Source: an uncultured Phycisphaerales bacterium
Lineage (GTDB): Bacteria; Planctomycetota; Phycisphaerae; Sedimentisphaerales; Anaerobacaceae
Assembly: GCA_937927975.1 (NCBI GenBank)
Contig: CALEZT010000291.1
Location: 42,891 to 106,890 of the forward strand
Direction: 5' to 3'
DNA: 64,000 bases
Below, in pieces: positions 52,211-60,800 of the stretch. Under the pieces are notes generated by a model that saw nothing but the letters and a program-made list of their open reading frames with translations, had not been told where the DNA came from and did no database searches. Made by a program: the position numbers and the translations under genes. Position 1 is the stretch's first letter; each line of letters opens with the position of its first letter.

Positions 52211-52294
52211 TCATTTGAACCGATTCTCTGTACGATCGACTCTACCGATGATTATACTCCCATCTCTGAAACGTCGTTCGATTTCCTCGCTCAC
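52211..52294 (-). CDS. 27-aa open frame coupled to the nucleotidyltransferase gene
   Basis: GTG start overlaps the NTase stop by 3 bases (GTGA). Product: VSEEIERRFRDGSIIIGRVD then RTENRFK. It could be a remnant of the HEPN partner that normally follows MNT-type nucleotidyltransferases, or an upstream peptide for the PIN gene, which starts 10 bases later. No family recognised. Confidence 0.3.
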   Translation of the reverse strand: MSEEIERRFRDGSIIIGRVDRTENRFK

Positions 52295-52620
52295 GCCGCG
52301 ATCCCTTCCTCTCTGATCGCCTGGTGGATGCCGAATCGACCCGCTTGAAACTCCGCCTCGTCCGCGAAGAAGAAAAGAACCACGGTATCGCATTCCAGAC
52401 TCAGATCGGCGCCGAGCTGGCTGGTGCGCTCGTGTTCGGCGAAGCGATTGGGTAGCGCGTCCAGAATGACGGCGACGTCGATGTCGCTGTCGGGCGTCAA
52501 CTGGTCTCGCGCGCCCGAGCCGTAGAGGTACACGCCTCGCAGGCGGTCGCCATAGAGGGTCTCCAGCCCACGGCGGGCCTTGGCCGCGATCTCCAGTGCT
52601 TGTTTCCTTGTCGTGATCAT
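52291..52620 (-). CDS. MNT-type nucleotidyltransferase (antitoxin-like)
   Basis: 109 residues from ATG 52620; ATG 52632 is the in-frame alternative. The nucleotidyltransferase motif GSGARDQLTPDSDIDVAVIL is at about 35-54: GSxxR...DxD, with a third acidic residue in LECDTVVLFF. MNT-type proteins usually pair with HEPN toxins and inactivate them by adding nucleotides. No HEPN gene follows here; a 27-residue frame and then a PIN gene do. The set therefore looks rearranged or the partner is lost. Confidence 0.82.
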   Translation of the reverse strand: MITTRKQALEIAAKARRGLETLYGDRLRGVYLYGSGARDQLTPDSDIDVAVILDALPNRFAEHERTSQLGADLSLECDTVVLFFFADEAEFQAGRFGIHQAIREEGIAA

Positions 52621-53172
52621 GGCGGAATCCATGATAGCCACGCGGCCGCAGAGCGACAAACAGAAAAGCACGCATTCAAGATCGCCGGACGCGGCCGGCG
52701 TTCGGTGGCGGATTCAACCACGGACGCACGTTGCCAGTTGATCTCAGGGGCCGTATCCCTGGTCGTTCTACACGTCTTGCTGAACCGGACACGCCCAAAG
52801 CGGCGTGTGAGGGGCATTTTCCGCCTTGCGCCAGCAGCATGGTAGGCGTGCTTCGCACGAATGACGGGCGACGTGCGGCCGGTGGCGTGAATCACGTATC
52901 GTGGGTCTCCACTCCATGTCATGGGCCGAACGCATAGAATGCCGGAGGTCTGGGGGCAGGTCCCCACGGGAATCAGGTTCTTCACGGAATCATGGGGACA
53001 AACGGATAGGGATTCCGACGCTTTGCGTCGGGAGTTTTCCGCCTTAGGCCGCCAGCATGAAGGGGCGTTTCACGCCCCCGTGTGCGAGGTCCGGTCCCGC
53101 AAGCGAACGCCTCGGTCGTCGGTCGTCAATCGACAATTCCGATACAGGCCCGATCCGGAATCGGTGGCGTTG
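52621..53172. other. Intergenic repeat region
   Basis: About 550 bases with no supported gene. Holds a partial MITE-like copy (52814-52968) and, at about 53036-53090, a further arm (TTTTCCGCCTTAGGCCGCCA, then GCATGAAGGGGCG and a GGGGCGTTTCACGCCCC hairpin). Confidence 0.5.
52814..52968. mobile_element. MITE-like element, partial second copy
   Basis: Repeats 51368-51520 at an offset of about 1446 bases. It shares GCATTTTCCGCCTTGCGCCA, the GCGTGCTTCGCACG hairpin and GGGTCTCCACTCCATGTCAT. The left outer arm is missing (replaced after GTGAGGG). Confidence 0.65.
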
Positions 53173-54006
53173 TCACGGGACAGCAGGCGGCCGGCGGTGA
53201 AGGGCTGTGGCCGGGGTCAGGGCGCCGAGTTGGCAGCGGGTGCATTCCAGGCAGCGGATGCAGCGGAGGTCGTTGGGGCTCTGCTCGGGGTCGATATTGT
53301 ACTTGCACAGCCTGGTGCATCGGCCGCAGGTGGTGCACTTGCCTCGGTCGAACCGTAGGAAGAAGCCGGAGACCCGATTGAACGACGCGAGGATCACGCC
53401 CAGGGGACACAGCACTCGACACCAGGGCCGGCGGATGAAGAAGATCGCGACCAGGAAGATGCCTGTGATCGTCAGCTTCAGCGTATTCGGCCAGAAGACC
53501 TGCTCGATAGCCAAGGCCTGGCTCAGAACGCTGGGGAGGGCCGCTTCAAGCGCGCCGGCCGGGCAGATCATGCAGATGGACAAAGGGTGCTCGATGCCGA
53601 ACAGGCCGGGGACCGCCAGGACGAAGACGCCCAGCACGACGAAGCGGAGATGCCCCATCCAGCGAGGCGGATCGAACTTGGGCGTGGGGACCCTGGCCGC
53701 GAGGTCCTGGAGCCATCCGAAGGGGCAGGCCCAGCCGCAGAACAGGCTGCCCAGCAGAGCTCCAAAGAGGATCAACATGCCAACGACGATGAAAGGCGTG
53801 GTGAAATGCGCGAGCATGCCGATGGGGCAGCCGAAGGTCGCGAGCGGGCAGCCATAGCAGTGGAAGACCGGGGCGCAGAAACCATGCAGGCGGGTGCCGA
53901 TAGGGGCCAGCCAAACCACCAGGAAGGCGGTTTGAATCCACAGTCTGTAGGGCTGCAACCTTGCGAAAACGCCGGCGAATCTGGTTCTCTCGGCCACGAT
54001 TGCCAT
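53173..54006 (-). CDS. Membrane polyferredoxin (NapH/YccM-like 4Fe-4S protein)
   Basis: 277 residues with about five membrane helices and Cys clusters on the loops: FHCYGCPLATFGCPIG, FCGWACPFGWLQDLA and CMICPAGALEA. The C-terminal ferredoxin domain has KCTTCGRCTRLCKYNIDP and CIRCLECTRCQLGAL, two 4Fe-4S sites. Relatives (NapH, NosR C-terminus, YccM) move electrons from quinol to periplasmic redox partners. ATG 54006 lies 70 bases after the stop of a small anchored protein, so both are probably one unit. The partner reductase is not visible. Confidence 0.87.
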   Translation of the reverse strand: MAIVAERTRFAGVFARLQPYRLWIQTAFLVVWLAPIGTRLHGFCAPVFHCYGCPLATFGCPIGMLAHFTTPFIVVGMLILFGALLGSLFCGWACPFGWLQDLAARVPTPKFDPPRWMGHLRFVVLGVFVLAVPGLFGIEHPLSICMICPAGALEAALPSVLSQALAIEQVFWPNTLKLTITGIFLVAIFFIRRPWCRVLCPLGVILASFNRVSGFFLRFDRGKCTTCGRCTRLCKYNIDPEQSPNDLRCIRCLECTRCQLGALTPATALHRRPPAVP

Positions 54007-54076
54007 GGCTCCTTCAAGGGGGCGGGTCGATTTGGGTTCGTTTGGACCGTGGACACCACGGCGGAGACTACCTCGC

Positions 54077-54319
54077 TCAGGTGGGACAGGCTGCGGGGGC
54101 CTTCGTCGGTTCCGCCTCTTTCTTCTGGACCTGGCTCGACGGTTCCTGCACTCCTGCGGCCTGGGCGACTTCCTGGGTGGCCGCAGGTTCGGACGCCGAC
54201 GAAAGCTGACCCTGCTGGCTGGAGGCGCCGGGGGCCGCTGTCGAGGACAGGCCGTAGGCCAGCAGGCTTGCGCCGAGGACGATCAACACGAGAAAGACGG
54301 TTGCCCTTTGTTTTTCCAT
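54077..54319 (-). CDS. Small single-pass anchored protein
   Basis: 80 residues: MEKQRATVFLVLIVLGASLL then AYGLSS, a membrane anchor. The rest is a Gln/Ser/Ala/Pro-rich extracytoplasmic tail (QQGQLSSASEPAATQEVAQA) ending KAPAACPT. The single Cys near the end could bind a cofactor or form a disulfide. It precedes the polyferredoxin gene and may tether or partner it. No family recognised. ATG 54319; the ribosome site is weak. Confidence 0.55.
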   Translation of the reverse strand: MEKQRATVFLVLIVLGASLLAYGLSSTAAPGASSQQGQLSSASEPAATQEVAQAAGVQEPSSQVQKKEAEPTKAPAACPT

Positions 54320-54412
54320 AACACACCCCGCTGCGTCGCGGTTTCGCAACGCACCCTGATTCCAATCTGAAATCTCAAATCTCAAATCTCAGATCTCAAA
54401 ATCCCCAAAAAT

Positions 54413-54507
54413 GGCGGAGGCGAATGGGAATCGAACCCACCCAGGACCTTCTCGGCCCTACACTGGTTTTGAAGACCAGGAGCGCCACCAGACGCCAGTC
54501 ACCTCCG
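54413..54507 (-). tRNA. selC: tRNA-Sec (anticodon TCA) with encoded CCA
   Basis: 95 bases on the minus strand. Acceptor stem of 8 bp (GGAGGTGA with TCGCCTCC), discriminator G, CCA encoded. Anticodon arm CTGGT-CTTCAAA-ACCAG gives anticodon TCA (reads UGA). A long variable arm (around GGGCCGAGAAGGTCC) and T-arm GTGGG-TTCGATT-CCCAT follow. The 8-bp acceptor plus 5-bp T-stem and long variable arm are the hallmarks of bacterial tRNA-Sec. It serves SelA/SelB-dependent selenocysteine insertion; no sel genes are in the window. Confidence 0.92.
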
Positions 54508-54592
54508 CATCAAAATCGTTCTGTTTCAACAGGAATCCATGGTAACCGCAGGGCCGACGAAAGGCAAACAATCTTCCCGGGCGAGCGTCGTC

Positions 54593-56188
54593 TCAGCGGT
54601 AGTCGGTCCCACAGGAGGCTTCACCGTCGGTGAGAAAGACGCCGGGGCCGGGATAGCGCCAGGATTCGCCTGAAGCGGTCTGGGCGGTGAAGTAATACTC
54701 CCGGCAGGTCGCGGCCTTGGCGAGATCCAGGCGGTATGTGCCCGCGGACGCGGTGCCCAGGTCCAAAGCCATCTCGTATGCGACGCCGTCGAGGACGACC
54801 TGGACCGAGATCGGCGGGTTGCCAGTCGGATCGCGATAGTTCACCAGGAACGTCGTCTTGCCCGCCAGGAGAAAGTCATGGCAACCAGCCACCAGGGGCG
54901 GCTTGATCGTCGGCTCGTTCGACGCCAGATCCTGCACCCAGAGTGACCGCCAGCCGCCCTGCACGTCAGGGGAATACCCGATGCCCGCCGATCTCAGGCC
55001 GGGATTCATTATGTTGGTTCTGTGCCCGGCGGCGGAGGTCCCATCGCCGGCACACTGGCCGCCGACCTCGTCGCACAACCAGGCATCAACCGCGGCCTTG
55101 GCGGTGGAATAGCCTGCTGCGATGTTCTCCCCGATCATCCTTGCCTGCGGATAGAACCCCCAGATCCGCTCGGCCCACGAGGCGCCGTTGCAGCTATCGT
55201 GCTGAAAACAACCATTTTGCGACATGTCCACCGCATGGGAGCGGGCAGATTGGTTCAACAAGGGCTCATAATAGAGCGGCTCACCAGGGCTGTTGACCCG
55301 CAGAATGTTGCTCGGGCTGGGCTGATAACCGGCCATGTACCTGTCGCGGTAGGCCTGGGGCGCCATGCGGACGGCGTTCGTGTAGACCAGGGCCCGACGC
55401 TCGAGGAGGTTTGGCAGCCCATCGATCGGGGCGCCGGTATACTTCTCCTGAACCTGAGGATCACCCAGTTCGAAGGCCTGGACGTCCGCGGCGCCCGATG
55501 GATCGCGAACCCCAATGACAACCGCGCCGCCGCTCTGGCCTGCAACCGGGGTCCAGACAATCCTGGCGGAGACCACGTCGATCGTCATGCCCGGCGGAGA
55601 CTGCAACAGCGAGAAAGAGAGTTTGTCGCCGTCCGGGTCCATGGCTTTCACGTCATACGTAAAGGCTTTGCCAGTCTGTATTTGCAGTGAAGGGAGACTG
55701 GTGATGCGCGGCGGATGGTTTCCGGCGCACGCAGGGTCGTAGGGGTCGCCACAGGCGAGCCATTCCTGGGCGAAGGCCCAGTAGTCCGCGAAGGTGACGA
55801 CGCAATCGCCGTCGTAATCCATCCGAAGCGTGCAAGGGTAGACGGTGAACGTCGAATCGCCCTGGTCGGAACCGCCGGTCTTCGAGGCCGCGATTACACG
55901 CACCAGGCACCGAGGCGACGACACGGCGGGCACTCTCCAAATGTAGCGACCCCGTCCGTTGGCGCACGGCGCGGCCGAGGCAAGGGTCTCCCAGAGGACC
56001 CCATCACTATACGAGAACTCGACGGCGACCTGTGAAACACTCGCATCACATTGCCAGACAATGACTTGCGTGCTTCCAGCGGGGAAGGACTCGCCGCCGT
56101 TGGGACTGACGACCTGAATCGCCCCGCCGCACAGTCCAACCAGACCGTTTGCCCACGCCAGAAGAACGCCCCACCTTACGGTTCTCAT
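54593..56188 (-). CDS. Secreted CAP/SCP-domain protein with dockerin-like segment
   Basis: 531 residues. Signal peptide MRTVRWGVLLAWANGLVGLC. Order: a beta domain starting VVSPNGGESFPAGSTQVIVW (about 25-130), a dockerin-like calcium segment MDYDGDCVVTFADYWAFAQE (about 145-175), a cadherin/He_PIG-like Ig domain (PRITSLPSLQIQTGKAFTYD, about 180-265), then a CAP domain (LLNQSARSHAVDMSQNGCFQ, IGENIAAGYSTAKAAVDAWL, GHRTNIMNPGLRSAGIGYSP). CAP domains bind lipids or act as secreted effectors; enzymic function is rare. The VSPNGGES domain also occurs in the 1065-residue protein at 57861. Start chosen at the signal peptide; a TTG 99 bases upstream is in frame. Confidence 0.88.
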   Translation of the reverse strand: MRTVRWGVLLAWANGLVGLCGGAIQVVSPNGGESFPAGSTQVIVWQCDASVSQVAVEFSYSDGVLWETLASAAPCANGRGRYIWRVPAVSSPRCLVRVIAASKTGGSDQGDSTFTVYPCTLRMDYDGDCVVTFADYWAFAQEWLACGDPYDPACAGNHPPRITSLPSLQIQTGKAFTYDVKAMDPDGDKLSFSLLQSPPGMTIDVVSARIVWTPVAGQSGGAVVIGVRDPSGAADVQAFELGDPQVQEKYTGAPIDGLPNLLERRALVYTNAVRMAPQAYRDRYMAGYQPSPSNILRVNSPGEPLYYEPLLNQSARSHAVDMSQNGCFQHDSCNGASWAERIWGFYPQARMIGENIAAGYSTAKAAVDAWLCDEVGGQCAGDGTSAAGHRTNIMNPGLRSAGIGYSPDVQGGWRSLWVQDLASNEPTIKPPLVAGCHDFLLAGKTTFLVNYRDPTGNPPISVQVVLDGVAYEMALDLGTASAGTYRLDLAKAATCREYYFTAQTASGESWRYPGPGVFLTDGEASCGTDYR

Positions 56189-56489
56189 GCCAGATCCGAC
56201 TCCTCGATCCACTGTGATTGAGCCCCTCCTGGCTTTTTTGCAGAGATTTGCCGAAAAAATGACTCGGCAATGCCCCCCGGCATCCAATTCTACGCTATAT
56301 TATACACAGGCGGCTGAAGGAATTCAACCGCGCAGGAGACGGGCGTCCTCCCTCGATCACGCCCGTTCGGAAGGAAGGGGGTATCTGGGGTATGAGCGTC
56401 ATCCAGGCAGCACTTCGAATTCTCCTGTGACCACGCGTCGGGACTGTGCCTTATAACGGGTGAAGGGCATTGAAGGAAGGGGTGTTAGA

Positions 56490-56561
56490 ATGAACATGGT
56501 GCTCGTCATACTCCACATTGCGGTCCTGATGACGCTGGTTTTCGCCTACGGCCGGGAGTGA
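56490..56561 (+). CDS. Possible 23-aa hydrophobic microprotein
   Basis: Frame of 23 residues: MNMVLVILHIAVLMTLVFAY then GRE. One membrane helix fills almost the whole peptide. AAGGAAGGGG at 56472-56481 is a strong ribosome site. A TATAAC box (56452-56457) precedes it. It lies in a 647-base gap with no other gene. It could be a real small membrane peptide or a leader. No known family; coding evidence is the ribosome site only. Confidence 0.35.
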   Translation: MNMVLVILHIAVLMTLVFAYGRE

Positions 56562-56755
56562 GCCCGACACGGGACCTTGAACCTCCGCCGGACCGATCGC
56601 AACAAGCCGGTCCCTGGCCTGCATGACTGTTAACCCTCTGATTCTCCGCTTCTCGGCCGTTTTCCGCCAGTCCAACTCGTCCTGCCCACACGGACTCCAC
56701 GGATTGCATCACGCACTTCCGCCAGTCGTCCATGTCTCAAGAGTGCGGTTGCCTC

Positions 56756-56784
56756 TTCAAATCGATCTTCGATCTGGGTAGAAT
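56756..56784 (+). promoter_or_regulatory. Putative promoter for the Tat TIM-barrel gene
   Basis: TTCAAA (56756-56761), 17-base spacer, TAGAAT (56779-56784, five of six). GGAGG at 56824-56828 serves ATG 56836. Confidence 0.4.
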
Positions 56785-56835
56785 GGGGAACGTCGGCCGG
56801 AATGAATTGTGGTGGCAAGTAGATGGAGGCGCCCC

Positions 56836-57798
56836 ATGTCGGATCGATTGGATCGTCGGGATTTCCTTAAGAGATCACTGGCCGGTTCGGCCCTCGGGGC
56901 CGCGGCGCTGAGCTTCGAGGAACGGGCGCTCCTGGCTCAAGTTGGAGGAACACCCGCACCCTCCGAGGCTCGGTCGGCCCCTGCCACTGCCGCGCTGCCC
57001 ATGGGCAGGCTCGGCAAGCTGAACGTGTCCCGACTGATCGTCGGGGGCAATCTCACGAGTGGATTCGCGCACAGCCGGGACCTGATCTACGTGTCCGGCC
57101 TGTTGCGGCAGTACTTCACCGACGAGAAGGTCTTCGAAACCTGGCAGTTGTGCGAGGAGTGCGGCGTCAACACCGCAGTCTTGCGCCTCGACGATCACGT
57201 CATCCGCCTGATCACGAAATACTGGAACGAGCGAGGGGGCAAGCTCCAGTGGATCGCCCAGGTCAAGACCACGGCCGACAGCCTCGATGAGATCAAGCGG
57301 GCCGCCGACCACGGCGCGGTCGCGGTCTTCGTCCACGGGGGCGTCTGCGACTCGCTGGTCGAGGCAGGCAATGTGGAACGGATCGCCCAGGCGGTGCGGT
57401 TCGCCAGGGATCAGCACGTGGTCGCGGGTGTCGCAGGCCACAAGGTCGCGGTTCCCATCGCCTGCGAAAAGGCCGGCGTCGAGCCCGACTTCTACATGAA
57501 GACCCTTCACAGCCACCAGTACTGGTCGGCGAACCGGCAGCCCGAGCACGACAACACCTGGTGCCTGGAGCCCGAGCAGACGGTCGAGTTCATGGCAGCG
57601 GTGAAGAAGCCCTGGATCGCGTACAAGGTGATGGCCGCCGGCGCGATCCATCCGCAAGAGGGCTTCCGCTACGCCTTCGAGAGCGGCGCGGACTTCGTCT
57701 GCGCCGGCATGTTCGATTTCCAGGTCCGCGAGGACACGATCATCGCCCGAAACATCCTGAGCACCGCTCCCAGCCGCCGGCGTCCGTGGCAGGCGTAA
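56836..57798 (+). CDS. Tat-exported TIM-barrel protein, unknown activity
   Basis: 320 residues. Twin-arginine leader DRRDFLKRSLAGSALGAAAL. The mature part begins MGRLGKLNVSRLIVGGNLTS, a beta-alpha start typical of aldo-keto-reductase-like and related TIM barrels, followed by strands HGAVAVFVHGGVCDSLVEAG, VVAGVAGHKVAVPIACEKAG, KPWIAYKVMAAGAIHP and GADFVCAGMFDFQVREDT. The classical AKR catalytic Tyr/Lys/His set is not evident, so oxidoreductase activity is doubtful. ATG 56836 with GGAGG. Similar Tat-exported barrels are frequent in Planctomycetota. Confidence 0.75.
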   Translation: MSDRLDRRDFLKRSLAGSALGAAALSFEERALLAQVGGTPAPSEARSAPATAALPMGRLGKLNVSRLIVGGNLTSGFAHSRDLIYVSGLLRQYFTDEKVFETWQLCEECGVNTAVLRLDDHVIRLITKYWNERGGKLQWIAQVKTTADSLDEIKRAADHGAVAVFVHGGVCDSLVEAGNVERIAQAVRFARDQHVVAGVAGHKVAVPIACEKAGVEPDFYMKTLHSHQYWSANRQPEHDNTWCLEPEQTVEFMAAVKKPWIAYKVMAAGAIHPQEGFRYAFESGADFVCAGMFDFQVREDTIIARNILSTAPSRRRPWQA

Positions 57799-57860
57799 AC
57801 GCCCGGCCGACATGCCGGCCTTCCGTTCCGCCGTGCCGGATCGAGAGGGAAGTCCCCGGC

Positions 57861-60800
57861 TCACTCGTCTGCGTGGAATTCGTATGCGCCGATATCGACA
57901 TGATTGAACATGCGGGGCTTGCCTTCCAGGTCCGTCGCGATTCCCGACGGAACCGCCAGCGCGTTGCCGGCGTCGATGCAGGGCGAGCCCTTGGACAGAC
58001 GCAGATCGTCATCCAACGTTCCAGCGACGCCGTCCAGCCCCAACGCGTTGGCGAAGCGAGGATCGAGGCCGAAGCTGCCTTCGCCTCCGAGCGCGCCGGT
58101 CCACCCCTGGATGCAGCAGTAGGCAATCGCGGCCGGGATGTCTCCGGAGACCTGGGCCCATTCGTCGTATGCACTTCTGAACTGGCGTCCGTTGCCCCAG
58201 AGGATGCTGTTGGCGACAGTGAGCGTGCCTGTCGCGTTGAACAGGCCGCCTCCTCGCCACAAGCCCTGGTTGGCCGTCAGGGTGCAGTTGACCAAGGCTG
58301 AATCGCCCTGATGATTGTACAAGCCGCCGCCATGGGTGCTTGCGGTGTTGCCCGCGAAGACGCAGTTGACGAACAGGGGACTGCCGCCGAGATTGCACGC
58401 TCCCGCGCCGTTGGCCGCGTAGTTGCGAAGGAACATGCAATTTCGAATCTGGGGGCTGCCGGAGAGATTGTAGAGTCCCGCCCCTCGGTCGTACGGGGCG
58501 GCGCCGACGGCACAGCCGTCGCGGATCACGAACCCATCCAGCACCGCGGTCTTGCCGACGTTGGTCGCAACGACCACACGATAGGAATTGTCCGCAGCCT
58601 CATCGGGAATGCCGATGTCTCCGCTGAGAAGGCTCTTGTGCACAGAGGGATTTCGGACCGACCAGTCTCCTCCTCCGGCGGGGAATCCTCCGTAGATCGC
58701 TACACCGGTGGCAAGGTGGAACGCCGCGGTGCGATCGCCCGCCTTACGCCCACCGCCCAAGTCCGGCCGATACACGCCTTCGGCCACCAGGATGCTGTCG
58801 CCGCCGATTGCCCTGCTGACGGCGTCCTGCAAGTGGATGAAGGCATCCTGCCAGCTTGCGCCGTTTTGAGCGCCTGTGGCCACCGCATCCACGTACCAGA
58901 TGCGGCTGACCGTGGTGCGAATTCCGAAGGGGGCGTCGCTGGTGTCGCAGACGGCCGCATCGGCGGCGGAACTGACGCGAATCAGACAACAATCGGAGCT
59001 GACGGGCGGAACCTCCCAACTGCACGAACCGCCGCCGGCATGGCCGATCTCTGTCCAGGTCGATCCGCCGTCGACAGACACCTCGACAACAACGGTTGAG
59101 ATCGCCCCCTGGACCTGCCAGGCGATCGAGATCGTGCTGCCCGGGAGCAGGCTTTCGCCTCCGTTGGGACTCAGAACCGATACGGAGGCAGCGCCCTGGC
59201 TTGTCGCGACGAAGTTCGCCTGCAGGTTGTAGTCGCCATTCACCGTCACACGCGTGCTGGCAGAGAGCGGATCGGCGACATCGCCGGCGGCGACGGCCGC
59301 GCCGGTCCAATGGGAGAACCGGTATCCGCCGTCCGCCTGCGCGATGAGGGTCACTTCCTGGCGGTCATCGAAGACAAAGGCCCCTTCTCCCGGCGTCGAG
59401 ACCCGTCCGCCCTCGGTCGAACTGAGGGTCAACTGTCTCTGAACCGCAGGTTCCGAAGACGCCTCGAAGTTGGCCACCAGCGTGAAGTCGGCCGATAGGG
59501 TGACCGTCGTATGGTGCGAAGCGGGGTTGGCCACCTTGCCGGCCGCGACGGCAGTGCCCGTCCAGCCAGCGAAGCGATAGCCGCTGTCGGCCAGCGCCTG
59601 GATGGAAACCGTGGCGTTCTCATCATATTGGAACGCGCCTTCCCCCGGGTTCAGAACCGATCCGCCGTCGCCGGCCGAAACCGTCAGCGTACGCTGAACG
59701 ACCGCCCCTGCGACTTCGAAGTTGGCGGTGATCTCATAGTCCTCGTTCATCATGACGGTCGTATTGGTCGACGAGGGATTCGCCACGGCCCCTGCATTCA
59801 CAGCAGAGCCTGTCCAGCCTGCGAAGCGATACCCGTCATAGGCCTGAGCGCGAATCCCGGCGGCAGTGCCTTTGTAGTACTTGTGCATCCCTGAGCCGGG
59901 ATAGGGCACGTCCCCTCCGGCGGTCAGATGAATCATCAGCGTGCATTCACTCACGGAACCATGAGACTGAAAGACCGCCCGGACCGTGTAATCGCCGTCC
60001 ATCGTGACGGTCGTGTAGCCATCGGCCGGCGAGGCCACCTTGCCGGCGTCCACCGCCGAGCCCGTCCAACAAATGAAGTCCCAATCGGGATCGTGGGCGG
60101 CCAGCAGGATCACGGACGTGCCCTGAACGTACGAAAAGACGCCCTCGCCGGGGGACATGACGTTGCCGCCGTCGCTGGAAGACACCGTGAGGGTGTGCAT
60201 CTGGCCGGTGCTGGACTTAAAGTTCGCCTTGACGGTGCAGTTCTCCGTCACGACGACGTCGGTGGTCGGGCGCGTCAAAAAGGTGAGATTGCCGCTGTCC
60301 ACCGCCGAACCGGTCCATTCGACGAACAGGTGCCCTGGATCCGGTGTTGCCTCAATGTCGATCCGCTGGCCGTACTCGTAGGTGAATGTCCCTTCCCCGG
60401 GCCGGGTCACGCTGCCGCCGTCCGTGGAAGAGAACTGAACCGTGAACAACGCTGGAAGGACGGTGAAGGTGAAGGTCTTGGCGTCGCCGCCCAGGATGTT
60501 GCCGGCCGACGCGACCACCGTGTGTTCACCGATGTTCAGCACCGTTGGCCGCCAGGTGAGCACGCCGGTCACCGCGTTGAGCTCCATGTTGGTCGGAGCC
60601 GAGCTCAAGCCGTATCCAGGAGTCGGCGATCCGGTCGCCTTCAGCGTGTAAGTCCAGACGCCTGTGTTGGCTCGGAAAGTCTGATCCGGAATCGGTTCGA
60701 GGACGGGAAACTCCACCGGTTCGGCCATCACGTTCACGCTGAACGACAGCTCAACCGTACCGGCCGAGTTGGTCGCCTTGACTCTCACTCCCCTGGAGCC

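Noticed and set aside
53173..54319. Selenoprotein with in-frame TGA near tRNA-Sec
   Set aside because: Reading past the TGA stops of the polyferredoxin or the small anchored gene gives repeat-like or intergenic sequence with no conserved residues and no evident SECIS hairpin.
54413..54507. Ordinary tRNA-Ser
   Set aside because: Anticodon is TCA, acceptor stem is 8 bp and T-stem 5 bp; tRNA-Ser has a 7-bp acceptor and reads UCN/AGY codons.
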